Shown here: one piece after another, positions 35,108-43,781 of the stretch | Position numbering within the stretch: the first letter of the stretch is position 1 | Layout: each line of letters begins with the position of its first letter | NCBI RefSeq assembly: GCF_001571385.1 | Contig: NZ_BCNW01000001.1 | Coordinates: forward strand, 2,271,470-2,335,469 | Length of the DNA stretch: 64,000 bases | From: Methanofollis ethanolicus | GTDB lineage: Archaea > Halobacteriota > Methanomicrobia > Methanomicrobiales > Methanofollaceae | Direction of reading: 5' to 3' | Position numbers and translations under genes: made by a program | The notes under the pieces: model-generated | Database searches by the model: none | Seen by the model: only the letters and a program-made list of their open reading frames with translations | Told to the model about the DNA's origin: nothing

Positions 35108-37791
35108 CAGGAATCCCTCCTCAGTCCGATGGTCGGATCGTACCTCAAGACAATCTTTTTTCCAGAACAGGTCCGTGCCGACCCTTCCCACGCCTCGCCG
35201 ACCGGGCGGAGCGGGACGATCACGACATCCTTTCCCCTGCCGCCCATCCGCACCCTGGCCTTCTCCACCGCTTCAGCAAGCGGGGGGGCAAACTCTGCCT
35301 CCCCGGCCACATACCTCTCCCTCACGCTCACCTGACTGAGATCCCAGGCGATCCCGGGGTCGGGGAACTCCGCCCAGGGCCGAACCTGCTCGGCGTCCCA
35401 CCGGGCAAGTCGCACCGTGACAGTCGGTTCACCGAGGCGAGTCGGTGTCCGGACGTCGCTTGCCCACAGCCCTTCGGTCACCATGTATCCCTTCTTCAAC
35501 TTCAGGGCGTTTTCCGCTGCAAACGCGGCATCGGCATTCTCTTCGCCTCGCACCTGTGCGGCCGCCCTCCTGAGACCGTCAGGGATGGCGGCCTCGCTCT
35601 CCGGCCCGAACACCCGTTCCACAAGGAGGCGGGCATCGCGGGGGACGACAATCTCCCCCGCGTCGCCGAGGACCCTGGCCGTCAGCCAGAGGCGGGCGGG
35701 ATCGGGGTACACCCGCGCACCCCCGGGGAAGAAGGCCGAGTACCATTTCTCGTCGGGATCGTCGGTGACCGGGGGGGAGAGGACAAGAAGGCGGGCCTCC
35801 CCGCGGGGGCCGCGAGCGTGGCGGTGAACACGCCCGGCCCGCTGTATCAGACGGTCCACCGGCGCGAGGTCGCTGACCATCAGGTCGAAGTCGAGGTCGA
35901 GGGACTGCTCCACGACTTGCGTCGCGACGAGGACCTGCCCGGCCCTGACCTCTGGCGTACTCTCCTTTCCAAATGTATCTGTCACCGATTTTTCGATCTG
36001 AAGACGGTCGGCGAGGGCGAACCGGGCATGAAACAGGCTGACCGTGCCCACCGGCAGTGCCTCTTTCAGCCGTAGATAGGCCCTCACCGCATCGTCCACC
36101 GTGTTCCTGACCCAGCAGGCGCACCCACCAGAACGGGTGGTCTCGATCAGCACCTCTTCCACTTCCTCCACCGATGCGATGAACCTGACCGCGACGCGTT
36201 TCTCCCTGTCATCGGTGAAGGAGTGTTCGTCAGGCGGCCCGGCGGACGAAAGATGGGTGAGCAGAGGATAGGTGCTCGACCCGAGGGAAGGCACCGCCCA
36301 TCCCGCCCCGCGCGCGAAACTGCGGGCCAGTTTTTCCCGCTGCTGCTGCGTCATCGTGGCCGAGAGCAGGACCGCACTGCCACCGAACGCGGCATGGAAC
36401 TCAAGAAGTCTCTGGAGCAGTTCGTGCATATAGCGATCACAGGCATGCACCTCGTCCACGACGAGGACGTTCCTGGCCAGCCCGAGCAGTCTGAGCGACT
36501 GGTGCCGCACCGGAAGGATGGAGAGGAGCGCCTGATCGATGGTCCCAACGCCGACCTGCGCGAGCAGGGCTTTTTTCCGGTTGTCTGAGAGCCATGCCGC
36601 CCCCGCGTCACCGGGACCGGCCCCGCCGCGGTTTGTCCCTCCGTCAAGGAATGTCTGCATGACCTTGTAGAGACGGTTGGCAGAGTGGGCAAGGATCCGG
36701 GAGTATGAATCATCTTCAAACAGAGCGTCCGACGTCCTCATGATCCGGGCATACATGGCATTGGACGTCGCCATCGTCGGGAGAGCAAAGAAAATACCCT
36801 CCCCGGCTCCCTGCGCCATCAGGCGGTGGGCAAGGGTGACGGCGGCCACCGTCTTCCCGCTGCCCGTGGTGTCCTCGATGATAAAGAGATGAGGACCGGT
36901 CCCGATAGGGCATTCGGCACAGTAGCGCTGGAGATCGGTGGGCGTATTTTTTGGGAATGTGTCGGGGAAAAGTGTTTCGAGCCCCTGCTCTGCGGAGGGC
37001 CGTGCCGGTATGACGCCTTTTTCCCGGACCGCCTTTTCTGCTTCACGCAATGCCGTCTTCCAGTATTCCCGGAGAGGGACCTGGTCCTGACGGGCGCGGA
37101 AGTACTTCTGGTCCGATCCGATCCAGTCGCAGAGAGTACAGAACCCGGCAAGGAGCCATGAACAGAGTGCGGTTCGTTTTGCAGGGCGGTCTTCGGCGGG
37201 GAGAGGCACCGGCCCGTCGCCGAAGAAGAGTGCGGCAGAATCCCGAACGAATTCTTCCGCCGCCTCGATATCGGCCGGAAGGAAGGAACGCCCGATCAGG
37301 CTGACATCCTCTGGCGGGGTACCATGATGGCCGCAGACGGCCTTGAGAAGGGGAGACATAATTTCCCACCATTCGTCGGGATCGATCCCGACGCCAAAGG
37401 ACAGCAGACCTTTGCAGCCTCTGTCGTCCCGGATGTGATCTTTCCAGAGGGCAAAACCCAGGTCCGTGTGGTAGCCGGGGAGGCATGCGCCTTCCGCACC
37501 CTGGAGGGATCGCGCTACTGAGGGCTCCATCAACTGGAAGGCAGGCGTGGAAAATTTTCCGATGTCATGGGTGGCGAGCAGGAAACAGGCGAGGGGAACG
37601 ACCTGAGGTGCGGGAACCTGCAGAGCGTTTGCCATGCGGTCCTGCAGGAGGGCGTCGGCCCCGAGGACCACAGAACCGACTGCGGCCACATCGAGGGCAT
37701 GGTAGGGCAGGAGGTGGACGGTGTGCGGGTCGTTCTCCGTCAGCCCCTTGCCCCAGTACCGGAAATACGAGGGGGGGAAGGAGGAATTCAT
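35107..37791 (-). CDS. cas3: CRISPR effector nuclease-helicase Cas3, type I-E
   Basis: 894 residues with N-terminal HD nuclease and superfamily 2 helicase domains. HD motifs are HLLPYHALDVAAVGS near 26-40 and LATHDIGKFS with H75-D76. Walker A is EDTTGSGKTVAAVTL near 305, the DEAD-like box is LVVDEVHACDRYMHELL, motif III is LLSATMTQQQREKLA, and motif VI is DLAPVDRLIQRAGRVHRHAR. Cas3 is recruited by Cascade and degrades target DNA. It is the first gene of the cas operon; the promoter lies upstream at 37.8-37.9 kb. Confidence 0.96.
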   Translation of the reverse strand: MNSSFPPSYFRYWGKGLTENDPHTVHLLPYHALDVAAVGSVVLGADALLQDRMANALQVPAPQVVPLACFLLATHDIGKFSTPAFQLMEPSVARSLQGAEGACLPGYHTDLGFALWKDHIRDDRGCKGLLSFGVGIDPDEWWEIMSPLLKAVCGHHGTPPEDVSLIGRSFLPADIEAAEEFVRDSAALFFGDGPVPLPAEDRPAKRTALCSWLLAGFCTLCDWIGSDQKYFRARQDQVPLREYWKTALREAEKAVREKGVIPARPSAEQGLETLFPDTFPKNTPTDLQRYCAECPIGTGPHLFIIEDTTGSGKTVAAVTLAHRLMAQGAGEGIFFALPTMATSNAMYARIMRTSDALFEDDSYSRILAHSANRLYKVMQTFLDGGTNRGGAGPGDAGAAWLSDNRKKALLAQVGVGTIDQALLSILPVRHQSLRLLGLARNVLVVDEVHACDRYMHELLQRLLEFHAAFGGSAVLLSATMTQQQREKLARSFARGAGWAVPSLGSSTYPLLTHLSSAGPPDEHSFTDDREKRVAVRFIASVEEVEEVLIETTRSGGCACWVRNTVDDAVRAYLRLKEALPVGTVSLFHARFALADRLQIEKSVTDTFGKESTPEVRAGQVLVATQVVEQSLDLDFDLMVSDLAPVDRLIQRAGRVHRHARGPRGEARLLVLSPPVTDDPDEKWYSAFFPGGARVYPDPARLWLTARVLGDAGEIVVPRDARLLVERVFGPESEAAIPDGLRRAAAQVRGEENADAAFAAENALKLKKGYMVTEGLWASDVRTPTRLGEPTVTVRLARWDAEQVRPWAEFPDPGIAWDLSQVSVRERYVAGEAEFAPPLAEAVEKARVRMGGRGKDVVIVPLRPVGEAWEGSARTCSGKKIVLRYDPTIGLRRDS

Positions 37792-37962
37792 TGAGTATCA
37801 TCTCACGGGAGGCAGACATCGTGAAGAATAATGCTTTGGATATTTTTACGTCTGGACGTCGCCGAAATTATTCTTTTACATTTTGTAGGATAAACATTTC
37901 TGGTGGAGGGTGAAGATAATGCCCGGATAGGAACGACGAACGGTTTAGAAGATGTATTTTTT
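37792..37962 (-). promoter_or_regulatory. cas operon promoter region with palindrome
   Basis: 171 nt AT-rich region upstream of cas3. In the minus sense AAAAATA (37847-37841) lies about 50 nt before the ATG and is directly preceded by the palindrome ACGTCCAGACGT (37848-37859). A regulator bound there would cover the TFB/TATA site. Further upstream is AAAAGAATAATTT. No gene is seen. Confidence 0.45.
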
Positions 37963-38376
37963 TCATTCCGTGTAAGCCAGCCAGACTGGAATCACGGTGC
38001 TGTCGCCCCGGACAAACACAAACATCGCCACGACGTACGGGTTCCCGGTCACGATCCCATACGCCACCCAGAACAAATTTCCCGCCACCCACGCAAAAAA
38101 TCCACACGCCCGCACGCCCGCACCCCTCCCGGCCACCAGCACCGCCCCCACCATCCCGAGCACCAACGCCGGCGCCTGCAGCGGGTCCAGGGGGATCACG
38201 CGATCCCCCTCCCCCCATTCCACGCCCGCACAAGCCGCGCATAGCACGCCCGGCAGGGGCACCACCCCGGCCCGGTTTGCACTGCCGCACCTGATTGCAC
38301 CGCCCTGCACTTCCGGGTTGCCACCAAACGGGGAGCGATTCTGGACGTGATTTTCGATCGGGGTCTTCTTGGCCAT
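37963..38376 (-). CDS. small membrane protein from an integrated-element remnant
   Basis: 137 residues from ATG 38376, which has AAGGGGG immediately upstream. The hydrophilic N-terminus (MAKKTPIENHVQNRSPFGGN, then RCGSANRAG and VLCAACAGVEWGEG) is followed by two clear membrane segments (APALVLGMVGAVLVAG and GFFAWVAGNLFWVAYGIVTG). A third hydrophobic stretch (NPYVVAMFVFV) ends in a polar tail. Similar proteins accompany virus-like integrated genes in methanogens, as I recall. Function unknown. It overlaps the upstream gene's C-terminus by 181 nt in another phase. Confidence 0.55.
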   Translation of the reverse strand: MAKKTPIENHVQNRSPFGGNPEVQGGAIRCGSANRAGVVPLPGVLCAACAGVEWGEGDRVIPLDPLQAPALVLGMVGAVLVAGRGAGVRACGFFAWVAGNLFWVAYGIVTGNPYVVAMFVFVRGDSTVIPVWLAYTE

Positions 38377-39167
38377 CCCCCTTCCCCTGTGTTCACCTGC
38401 ACACGGATCGCACACACACACACACCCGCAGCCACCCGCGGATCAGGGGTGGTGTGTGCCCCCTCAGTCTGGTGCAATAGAGTACTATGAGAGAGAGATC
38501 TCTCTCTCTTCTCTCTAGAATAGGTACTCCGGGGCCGTCCCTCCGTCCCCGTCCTCTGCACATCTTCGGTGCCATCCCGGTGCATTCCGGGTGCGAAAGT
38601 GTCGTCGTCCGGCGGGTCGCGGTCGAGCCAGACATGGGCCCCGGCCGTCCACCGCCGGTACGCCTCCGGGTCGAAGGAGAAGAGGTGCTCCCGCCGGCGG
38701 ACCAGGTAGCCGTCGACATCCGAAGAGACGGTGGTGTCCAGGTAACTGACCGCCGGACACTTCTCCAGCAGTCCCGAGTAGATGGTGCCGCGGCTTGCGT
38801 AGCCGTGGAGGATCCGGTAGGTCTGCTGGTACGACAGCCCCAGGGCGTCCTGGAGCATGCGGATCGTGAACACGCTCCACCCCATCGCCTCGACCGTCTT
38901 GATCGCCGCGGCCTCGTTCTTCGTCAGTTTCGTCTCCTGCCCGCCGGCATCGCTGTTGATCGCCGCATAGATCCTGGCGGCGGTCTCGAAGTCAGACCTG
39001 TCGGCCCGGATGCCGCCGCCGTAGTCCTCGCGCTCGAACCGGTGGAGGAGGGCGCAGGCCTTGATCAGGTCAAAGAAGATGCCGGGGTTCCGGCGGTTCG
39101 TGGTGGCGGAGAAGTGGACCCGCCGTGCGTACGGGATGGAGACGTGGAGCCTCTTCACCTCGGCCAT
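38196..39167 (-). CDS. C-terminal portion of a virus/plasmid-type DNA-binding replication protein
   Basis: 323 codons from ATG 39167 (the frame stays open to 39467, but that part looks random). It reads VKRLHVSIPYARRVHFSATT, then NRRNPGIFFDLIKACALLHR, then a winged-helix region AIKTVEAMGWSVFTIRMLQD and LGLSYQQTYRILHGYASRGT. This resembles the C-terminal part of helicase- or primase-like proteins encoded by integrated elements in methanogens. The expected ATPase half is absent. The tail is low-complexity and ends in a Cys-rich patch (RKCRAVQSG, then WCPCRACYARLV) possibly binding zinc. It is probably truncated at its N-terminus. Confidence 0.5.
   Translation of the reverse strand: MAEVKRLHVSIPYARRVHFSATTNRRNPGIFFDLIKACALLHRFEREDYGGGIRADRSDFETAARIYAAINSDAGGQETKLTKNEAAAIKTVEAMGWSVFTIRMLQDALGLSYQQTYRILHGYASRGTIYSGLLEKCPAVSYLDTTVSSDVDGYLVRRREHLFSFDPEAYRRWTAGAHVWLDRDPPDDDTFAPGMHRDGTEDVQRTGTEGRPRSTYSREKRERSLSHSTLLHQTEGAHTTPDPRVAAGVCVCAIRVQVNTGEGGWPRRPRSKITSRIAPRLVATRKCRAVQSGAAVQTGPGWCPCRACYARLVRAWNGGRGIA
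38411..38520. repeat. simple-sequence tracts and a GA/TC palindrome
   Basis: A (CA)n run (about 38409-38425) is followed at 38489-38505 by a GAGAGAGATCTCTCTC palindrome and further TCTC repeats. The tract lies in the low-complexity tail of the putative replication protein. It may be slippage-prone. Confidence 0.6.
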
Positions 39168-39541
39168 GACAGTAGGGACGATGAGGTACAGGGGCACCGG
39201 GCCGGTGGTGTGGACACCATTCGATGCACTTAATACCGCGGACGCCGACGTGGTGGTGGCGGTCTTCCTGGATCCGGTGTTGGCGCACGGGGAATCATGA
39301 AGGCTGCCGTCTATCCTGTCATCGCACGGCATTTCTCTCCCTCTGTGCAGGTTCCATTCGTCTGGCCGTACAGTCCCTGATCCGCGGACCCGGGACATCC
39401 TGAGATCTCGTGCATGTTTTTCAGTCCTCCTGTGCGGGCCGCCGCATCGGTCCGGGCGACGCCGCACCGACGAAAAGGTGGAAGAGAGAGGATAAAAAGA
39501 GGAGGCAAAAGAGCCGAAAGTCGGAACGTTATTCGGGCGGC
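39168..39541. other. no gene seen between element remnant and cbiE
   Basis: 374 nt. The minus frame of the replication-like protein stays open here without recognisable domains (CANTGSRKTATTTSASAVLS is an example). The last 70 nt before the cbiE stop contain GAGAGAGGATAAAAAGAGG purine runs. This is probably the edge of the decayed element. Confidence 0.35.
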
Positions 39542-40111
39542 TCAGAACCCCGCGACCACGACGAAGAGACCGGACACCGGCACCGGCGGGGCGACCGCCG
39601 TGCCGACATCGATCCTCTCCTCAGGGTAGCCGAGGTCCTCGCAGACGGCGATACGCACCTCGCCGTCCAGCGCCGCCGCAAGGTCGGGGACCGAGAACGC
39701 CGGGTCGGCGATGAGGAAAACGACACGGCCGCGGCCGATCTCCTCGGCCGCGAGGGTGACCGCCGCCGCGTGGTCCCTGCCGTGGGCGTTCACGACGACG
39801 CCCCGCACCAGCGAGACCCCGAGGCGGGCGAAGGCGACCTGCATCGAGGAGATGCCGGGCACCACCTCGCCGCCGAGATAGCCCAGGCCCGCGAGCATCG
39901 GGTCGCCGGTCGAGAGGACGACCGCGTCGGCCGGGAGGGAGCGGAGGGCTTTGTAGTCGTCTATCTCGTGCACCTCGCACCCGTCGCGGATATGCGGTCT
40001 GGCGAGGGCGATCGCACGGGCCGAACCATAGACGAGGGCGGCGGCTGAGATGACGCGGGCCGCCTCCCCGGTGAGCATGCCCGGGCCGCAGCCCACGCCG
40101 ACGACCTTCAT
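39542..40111 (-). CDS. cbiE: cobalt-precorrin-7 (C5)-methyltransferase CbiE
   Basis: 189 residues from ATG 40111, which overlaps the cbiD stop (ATGA). N-terminus MKVVGVGCGPGMLTGEAARV has the tetrapyrrole methylase GxGPG motif; ADAVVLSTGDPMLAGLGYLG holds the second SAM loop, and GEVVPGISSMQVAFARLGVS the third. It methylates C5 of the corrin ring; a separate CbiT handles C15 here. Last gene of the operon. Confidence 0.92.
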   Translation of the reverse strand: MKVVGVGCGPGMLTGEAARVISAAALVYGSARAIALARPHIRDGCEVHEIDDYKALRSLPADAVVLSTGDPMLAGLGYLGGEVVPGISSMQVAFARLGVSLVRGVVVNAHGRDHAAAVTLAAEEIGRGRVVFLIADPAFSVPDLAAALDGEVRIAVCEDLGYPEERIDVGTAVAPPVPVSGLFVVVAGF

Positions 40112-41145
40112 CCCGAGTCCCCCAGGACCGTTCCGGCCCGGTCCACCACGACGACCCGCACGCCGGGGTGATCCTCTCGGCAGCGTGCGAAGGCCCGTTC
40201 CAGGACGCCGGGCCAGGCCGGCGTGGCGGTCAGGTCCTCCACCGTGGCGCACCCTGTCCCCCGGAGGACGTCGGGGTCGATGAACTTCAGGACAAGGCCG
40301 GGCAGGCCGCAGATCACCGCCTTGCCCCGCACCTCGTCGAGGGCCCGGCCCAGGTTCACACCGACGAGCACGGCCTCGTGGGAGGGGAAGAGGAGGCGGG
40401 AATAGCGGAGGCCGGTCCTGCCTGTCGTCAGCACCACCCGCTCGGCCCCCCTGATCCTCTCGAAGGCCGCCTCGGAGAGGTGGTCGTCCCAGGGCTCAAC
40501 AAGGCCGGTCGACCCGAGGACAGAGACCCCGCCCTCGACGCCGACACGGGGGTTGAGGGTCTTCTGTGCGACGGCCGCGCCTTCCGGGATGGCGAGGACG
40601 ACACGCACGCCGGCACGGCCGACCTCCTTTCTGGCCTCGTCGGCCGCCCTCTCGATCGACGCCATGGCCGTCTGGCTGACCGCCGCGTCCCCGGCACGGT
40701 ACCGGGGTGTGTCGCGGACGAACCTCCCAATACCCTCGCCGGCGACGACCTCGACGCCCGCGGGGGCCGGTTCTGCCGTCGCCACGAAGAGGAGGCCCGC
40801 GGTGACGTCGGAGGGGTAGTCGCCCGAGTCCTTTCTCGCCTCGCCCCGGCCCCCCTCGCCGCGGGCGGGCACCGCGACCCTGAGGCCGCAGGGGAGAGTG
40901 ACGGCGACCCCGTCCACGGGCCGCCCGAGGGAGAGGACCGCCGCCTTCGCCGCGGCCGCGGCCGTCGTCCCGGTCGTGAAGCCCCGCCTGAGCACCCGGC
41001 CGTCGGCCGTCAGCACGCCGAGGCCCGACGCGGCGAGGGTAAGGGCCGCCGCGTCCTCGCACCTCGCGACCCACTCGTCGGGATAGGCGTACCCGGTCAC
41101 CGGGTCGACGACCCTCTCCTCACTCCCCACCTTTTTGCTCCACAT
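40108..41145 (-). CDS. cbiD: cobalt-precorrin-5B (C1)-methyltransferase CbiD
   Basis: 345 residues. The hallmark RRGFTTGTTAAAAAKAA lies near residue 53, followed by VDGVAVTLPCGLRVAVPARG. Near the C-terminus is GLPGLVLKFIDPDVLRGTGC. CbiD uses SAM to methylate C1 in the anaerobic pathway. The start lies inside the cbiC end (26 nt overlap) and the stop overlaps cbiE. Confidence 0.94.
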   Translation of the reverse strand: MWSKKVGSEERVVDPVTGYAYPDEWVARCEDAAALTLAASGLGVLTADGRVLRRGFTTGTTAAAAAKAAVLSLGRPVDGVAVTLPCGLRVAVPARGEGGRGEARKDSGDYPSDVTAGLLFVATAEPAPAGVEVVAGEGIGRFVRDTPRYRAGDAAVSQTAMASIERAADEARKEVGRAGVRVVLAIPEGAAVAQKTLNPRVGVEGGVSVLGSTGLVEPWDDHLSEAAFERIRGAERVVLTTGRTGLRYSRLLFPSHEAVLVGVNLGRALDEVRGKAVICGLPGLVLKFIDPDVLRGTGCATVEDLTATPAWPGVLERAFARCREDHPGVRVVVVDRAGTVLGDSG

Positions 41146-41749
41146 GCATCGTGACGATCTCGTTCATCGCCGCCACCGCGGGCGGCGTCCCGCCCCGCGT
41201 CCCCTGCGTCGAGATCGAGGGGACGTCGAGGGTGCGCAGTTCCTCCTTCGACTCCGCGGCATTCACGAAGCCGACGGCCATCCCGATGACCAGGGCCGGC
41301 CGCACGCCCTCCTCCCGCACCATCGTGCAGAGGGAGAGGAGGGACGAAGGGGCGTTGCCGATCACGACGATCGCGCCGTCCAGGCGGTCGCGCAATGCGA
41401 TGAGGCCCGCGGAGGAACGGGTGATCCCCCGTTCCGCGGAGATCTCCCGGCCGAAGTCCAGGGCGCAGAGCACCTCGGACGAGTGCTCCTTCTTCCGGAT
41501 CCCCATCTGCACCATGTGGATGTCGGTGACGATCGGGGCGCCGCGGGCGAGGGCCGCAAGCCCGGCAGAGATGGCGTCGCCCCTGAACCGCACCAGGTCA
41601 GCCATCACGAAGTCGCCGACCGAGATCGCGCACCTCTGCCTGATCCTGTCCTCAGGCGTCCGATCGCCGATCACCTGTCTGGCGAGGGCGCGGCTCGTCT
41701 TCGAGATCGTGTAGCCTTCGGGCGTGTCTGCCCCCGGATCAATATACAT
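41120..41749 (-). CDS. cbiC: cobalt-precorrin-8 methylmutase CbiC
   Basis: 209 residues from ATG 41749, chosen because GGGAGGA is 3-5 nt upstream; an ATG 12 nt earlier is possible. Key segments are QRCAISVGDFVMADLVRFRG and PIVTDIHMVQMGIRKKE, and GMAVGFVNAAESKEELRTLD near the end. It moves the methyl group from C11 to C12. Its start overlaps the cbiH end. Confidence 0.93.
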   Translation of the reverse strand: MYIDPGADTPEGYTISKTSRALARQVIGDRTPEDRIRQRCAISVGDFVMADLVRFRGDAISAGLAALARGAPIVTDIHMVQMGIRKKEHSSEVLCALDFGREISAERGITRSSAGLIALRDRLDGAIVVIGNAPSSLLSLCTMVREEGVRPALVIGMAVGFVNAAESKEELRTLDVPSISTQGTRGGTPPAVAAMNEIVTMHVEQKGGE

Positions 41750-42584
41750 ACTTCCTCCCATACCCCCGCGGCGTCAGCATGCCGCCGTCCTTCATCGCAA
41801 AGGTCTCCTTCCCGCCGATGAAGACGGCCGTGCGCATGTCCACCGCGGCGTCGTCCTCCGCAAGGGCGCCGAGGGTCGTTGTCGCCGTCTCCTGGCCGTC
41901 CCGGTAGGCGTTCCGCACAAGACCCACCGGCGTCTCCGGCGGGAGGTGGCGGGCGGCGATCGCAAGGGCGCGGCCCAGGTTCTCCGGCCGTCCGTGGCTC
42001 TTCGGGTTGTAGAGCACGATCGGCACGCCCATCTGGAAGGCGAGGTCGAGGCGGTGCTCGATCTCCTCCCAGGGGGTGAGCAGGTCGGAGAGGGAGAGGG
42101 TGACATGGTCGCCGGAGAGGGGCGACCCGAGGAGGGAGGCGCCTGCGCAGGACGCCGTGACGCCAGGCACGACCTCCCAGTCCACCGTCTCCCCGGCGCG
42201 GTCCAGCACTTCGAGGACGATGCTCGCCATCCCGTAGATGCCGGGGTCGCCGCCGCTCACCATGACGACCCGGTGGTCGCGGGCGAGGTCGATGCACGCC
42301 TTCGCCCTGTCGACCTCGCGGCCCATCGAACTCCTGACCACCTCTTTTCCCGGCAGGAGGGGGGCGATCTGGTCCAGGTAGAAGGCGTTCCCGACGACGT
42401 ACTCCGCCTCCTTGATCGCCTCCACGGCCCTGCCTGTCATCTGCGCCATACCGCCGGGGCCGATGCCCACGACGGAGAGTTTTCCTGATTTATTTTGCGA
42501 GGGTGAAGGTGGCAGATCGGGAAGAACCCGGTCTTCAGGCCGAGGATGAATACAGAGCCGCTCTTCTGATGTATTCACTTGCAT
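41739..42584 (-). CDS. cbiH: cobalt-precorrin-3B (C17)-methyltransferase CbiH
   Basis: 281 residues from ATG 42584, or slightly shorter from GTG 42578. The first 30 residues are variable; the domain begins KLSVVGIGPGGMAQMTGRAV, then VVMVSGGDPGIYGMASIVLE and WEVVPGVTASCAGASLLGSP. The enzyme methylates C17 and contracts the ring. The ATG belongs to the transposon flank: GTG 42578 is the likely original start, and it once overlapped the cbiG stop as GTGA before the TnpB element inserted at this junction. Confidence 0.92.
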   Translation of the reverse strand: MQVNTSEERLCIHPRPEDRVLPDLPPSPSQNKSGKLSVVGIGPGGMAQMTGRAVEAIKEAEYVVGNAFYLDQIAPLLPGKEVVRSSMGREVDRAKACIDLARDHRVVMVSGGDPGIYGMASIVLEVLDRAGETVDWEVVPGVTASCAGASLLGSPLSGDHVTLSLSDLLTPWEEIEHRLDLAFQMGVPIVLYNPKSHGRPENLGRALAIAARHLPPETPVGLVRNAYRDGQETATTTLGALAEDDAAVDMRTAVFIGGKETFAMKDGGMLTPRGYGRKYVY

Positions 42585-42626
42585 TACAGAAAAATATACC
42601 ATATTATAACACTTAATAACATTTGT

Positions 42627-43781
42627 ATGCTCCAAGCCTACAAATATCGGATGTACCCTTCTAGGGAGCAGGTAACGCTCCTCATGAGACACATCCATGC
42701 CTGTCGGTTTGTGTACAACAATTCTCTGGAGCAGAAGATCCGGGCATACGAACAGGAAGGTCGAAAACTCTCCTGCTTCGACCTGAACAACCGTCTTCCC
42801 GCACTCAAAGAAGAACACCCGTGGCTCAAGGAAGTGAACTCCCAGTCACTTCAGAGTGCAAACAAGAACCTCGACAACGCCTTCACCCGCTTCTTCAGGG
42901 AGAAGAAGGGATTTCCCCGGTTCAAGTCGAAGAAAAATCCAGTACAGTCTTTTCAGGTGCCGCAGCATTATCGCGTGAACTTCAAGCAGAGGAAGATCAA
43001 ATTCCCAAAGATTGGTGAGTTTAAGACCGTCTTCCACCGCGTCTTCACCGGCAAGATGAAGTACGCCACTGTTTCCGTGACTTCCACCAAAAAATGGTTT
43101 GTCAGCATCCTTGTCGATGACGGGGTGGCCGAGCCAGCACCTGCACCGTTCTCTCTGGACACCACCATCGGGATCGATGTCGGGCTGAAGGACTTCGCAA
43201 CCCTCTCTACCGGAGAGAAGATCGAGAACCCCCACTACATGAAGACCTCCCTTCAGCGCCTGAAAGTGTTGCAGCGGATGGTTTCGCGGAAGAAGAAAGG
43301 ATCGAAGAACCGGGAGAAGGCGATCCAGAGACTTGCCCGGTGCCATGAGAAGACCGCCAACCAGAGAAACGATTTCCTGCACAAACTCTCTTTTCGAGTC
43401 GTGAGCGAGAACCAAGCCATTGCAGTGGAATCGTTGAATGTTGGTGGGATGATGAAGAATCATCATCTGGCGCAGGGGATCGGGGATGTTTCGTGGAGCA
43501 TGTTCTTCACGATGCTGGAATACAAGTGTCAGAGGTACGGGAAGACGCTCCTGAAGATCGGGAGATTCGATCCCTCCTCAAAGATATGCAGTAACTGTGG
43601 GTATCTCAAACAGGATCTTGCCCTCTCTGACAGAGAATGGATCTGTCCCGATTGCGGTACCCATCACGACCGCGATATCAACGCGGCGATCAATATCAAG
43701 AAGTTCGCCCTGCAAGAACAGAACCTTGTCGGGGTATCAGGTGCGGAACGCACCGTTGAGCCTGTGGACTCGCCTCAGTAG
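42627..43781 (+). CDS. tnpB: RNA-guided endonuclease TnpB (OrfB of IS605)
   Basis: 384 residues from ATG 42627. N-terminal MLQAYKYRMYPSREQVTLLM is the OrfB helix-turn-helix start. RuvC residues are Asp in TIGIDVGLKDFATLS, Glu in AIAVESLNVGGMMKN and Asp in HHDRDINAAINIKKFA. A zinc ribbon CSNCGY...CPDCG sits between the last two. Length is normal and all catalytic residues are present, so it may be active. TnpB with an RNA from the element's right end cuts DNA next to the element's target motif. AT-rich DNA just upstream supplies a promoter. Confidence 0.94.
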   Translation: MLQAYKYRMYPSREQVTLLMRHIHACRFVYNNSLEQKIRAYEQEGRKLSCFDLNNRLPALKEEHPWLKEVNSQSLQSANKNLDNAFTRFFREKKGFPRFKSKKNPVQSFQVPQHYRVNFKQRKIKFPKIGEFKTVFHRVFTGKMKYATVSVTSTKKWFVSILVDDGVAEPAPAPFSLDTTIGIDVGLKDFATLSTGEKIENPHYMKTSLQRLKVLQRMVSRKKKGSKNREKAIQRLARCHEKTANQRNDFLHKLSFRVVSENQAIAVESLNVGGMMKNHHLAQGIGDVSWSMFFTMLEYKCQRYGKTLLKIGRFDPSSKICSNCGYLKQDLALSDREWICPDCGTHHDRDINAAINIKKFALQEQNLVGVSGAERTVEPVDSPQ

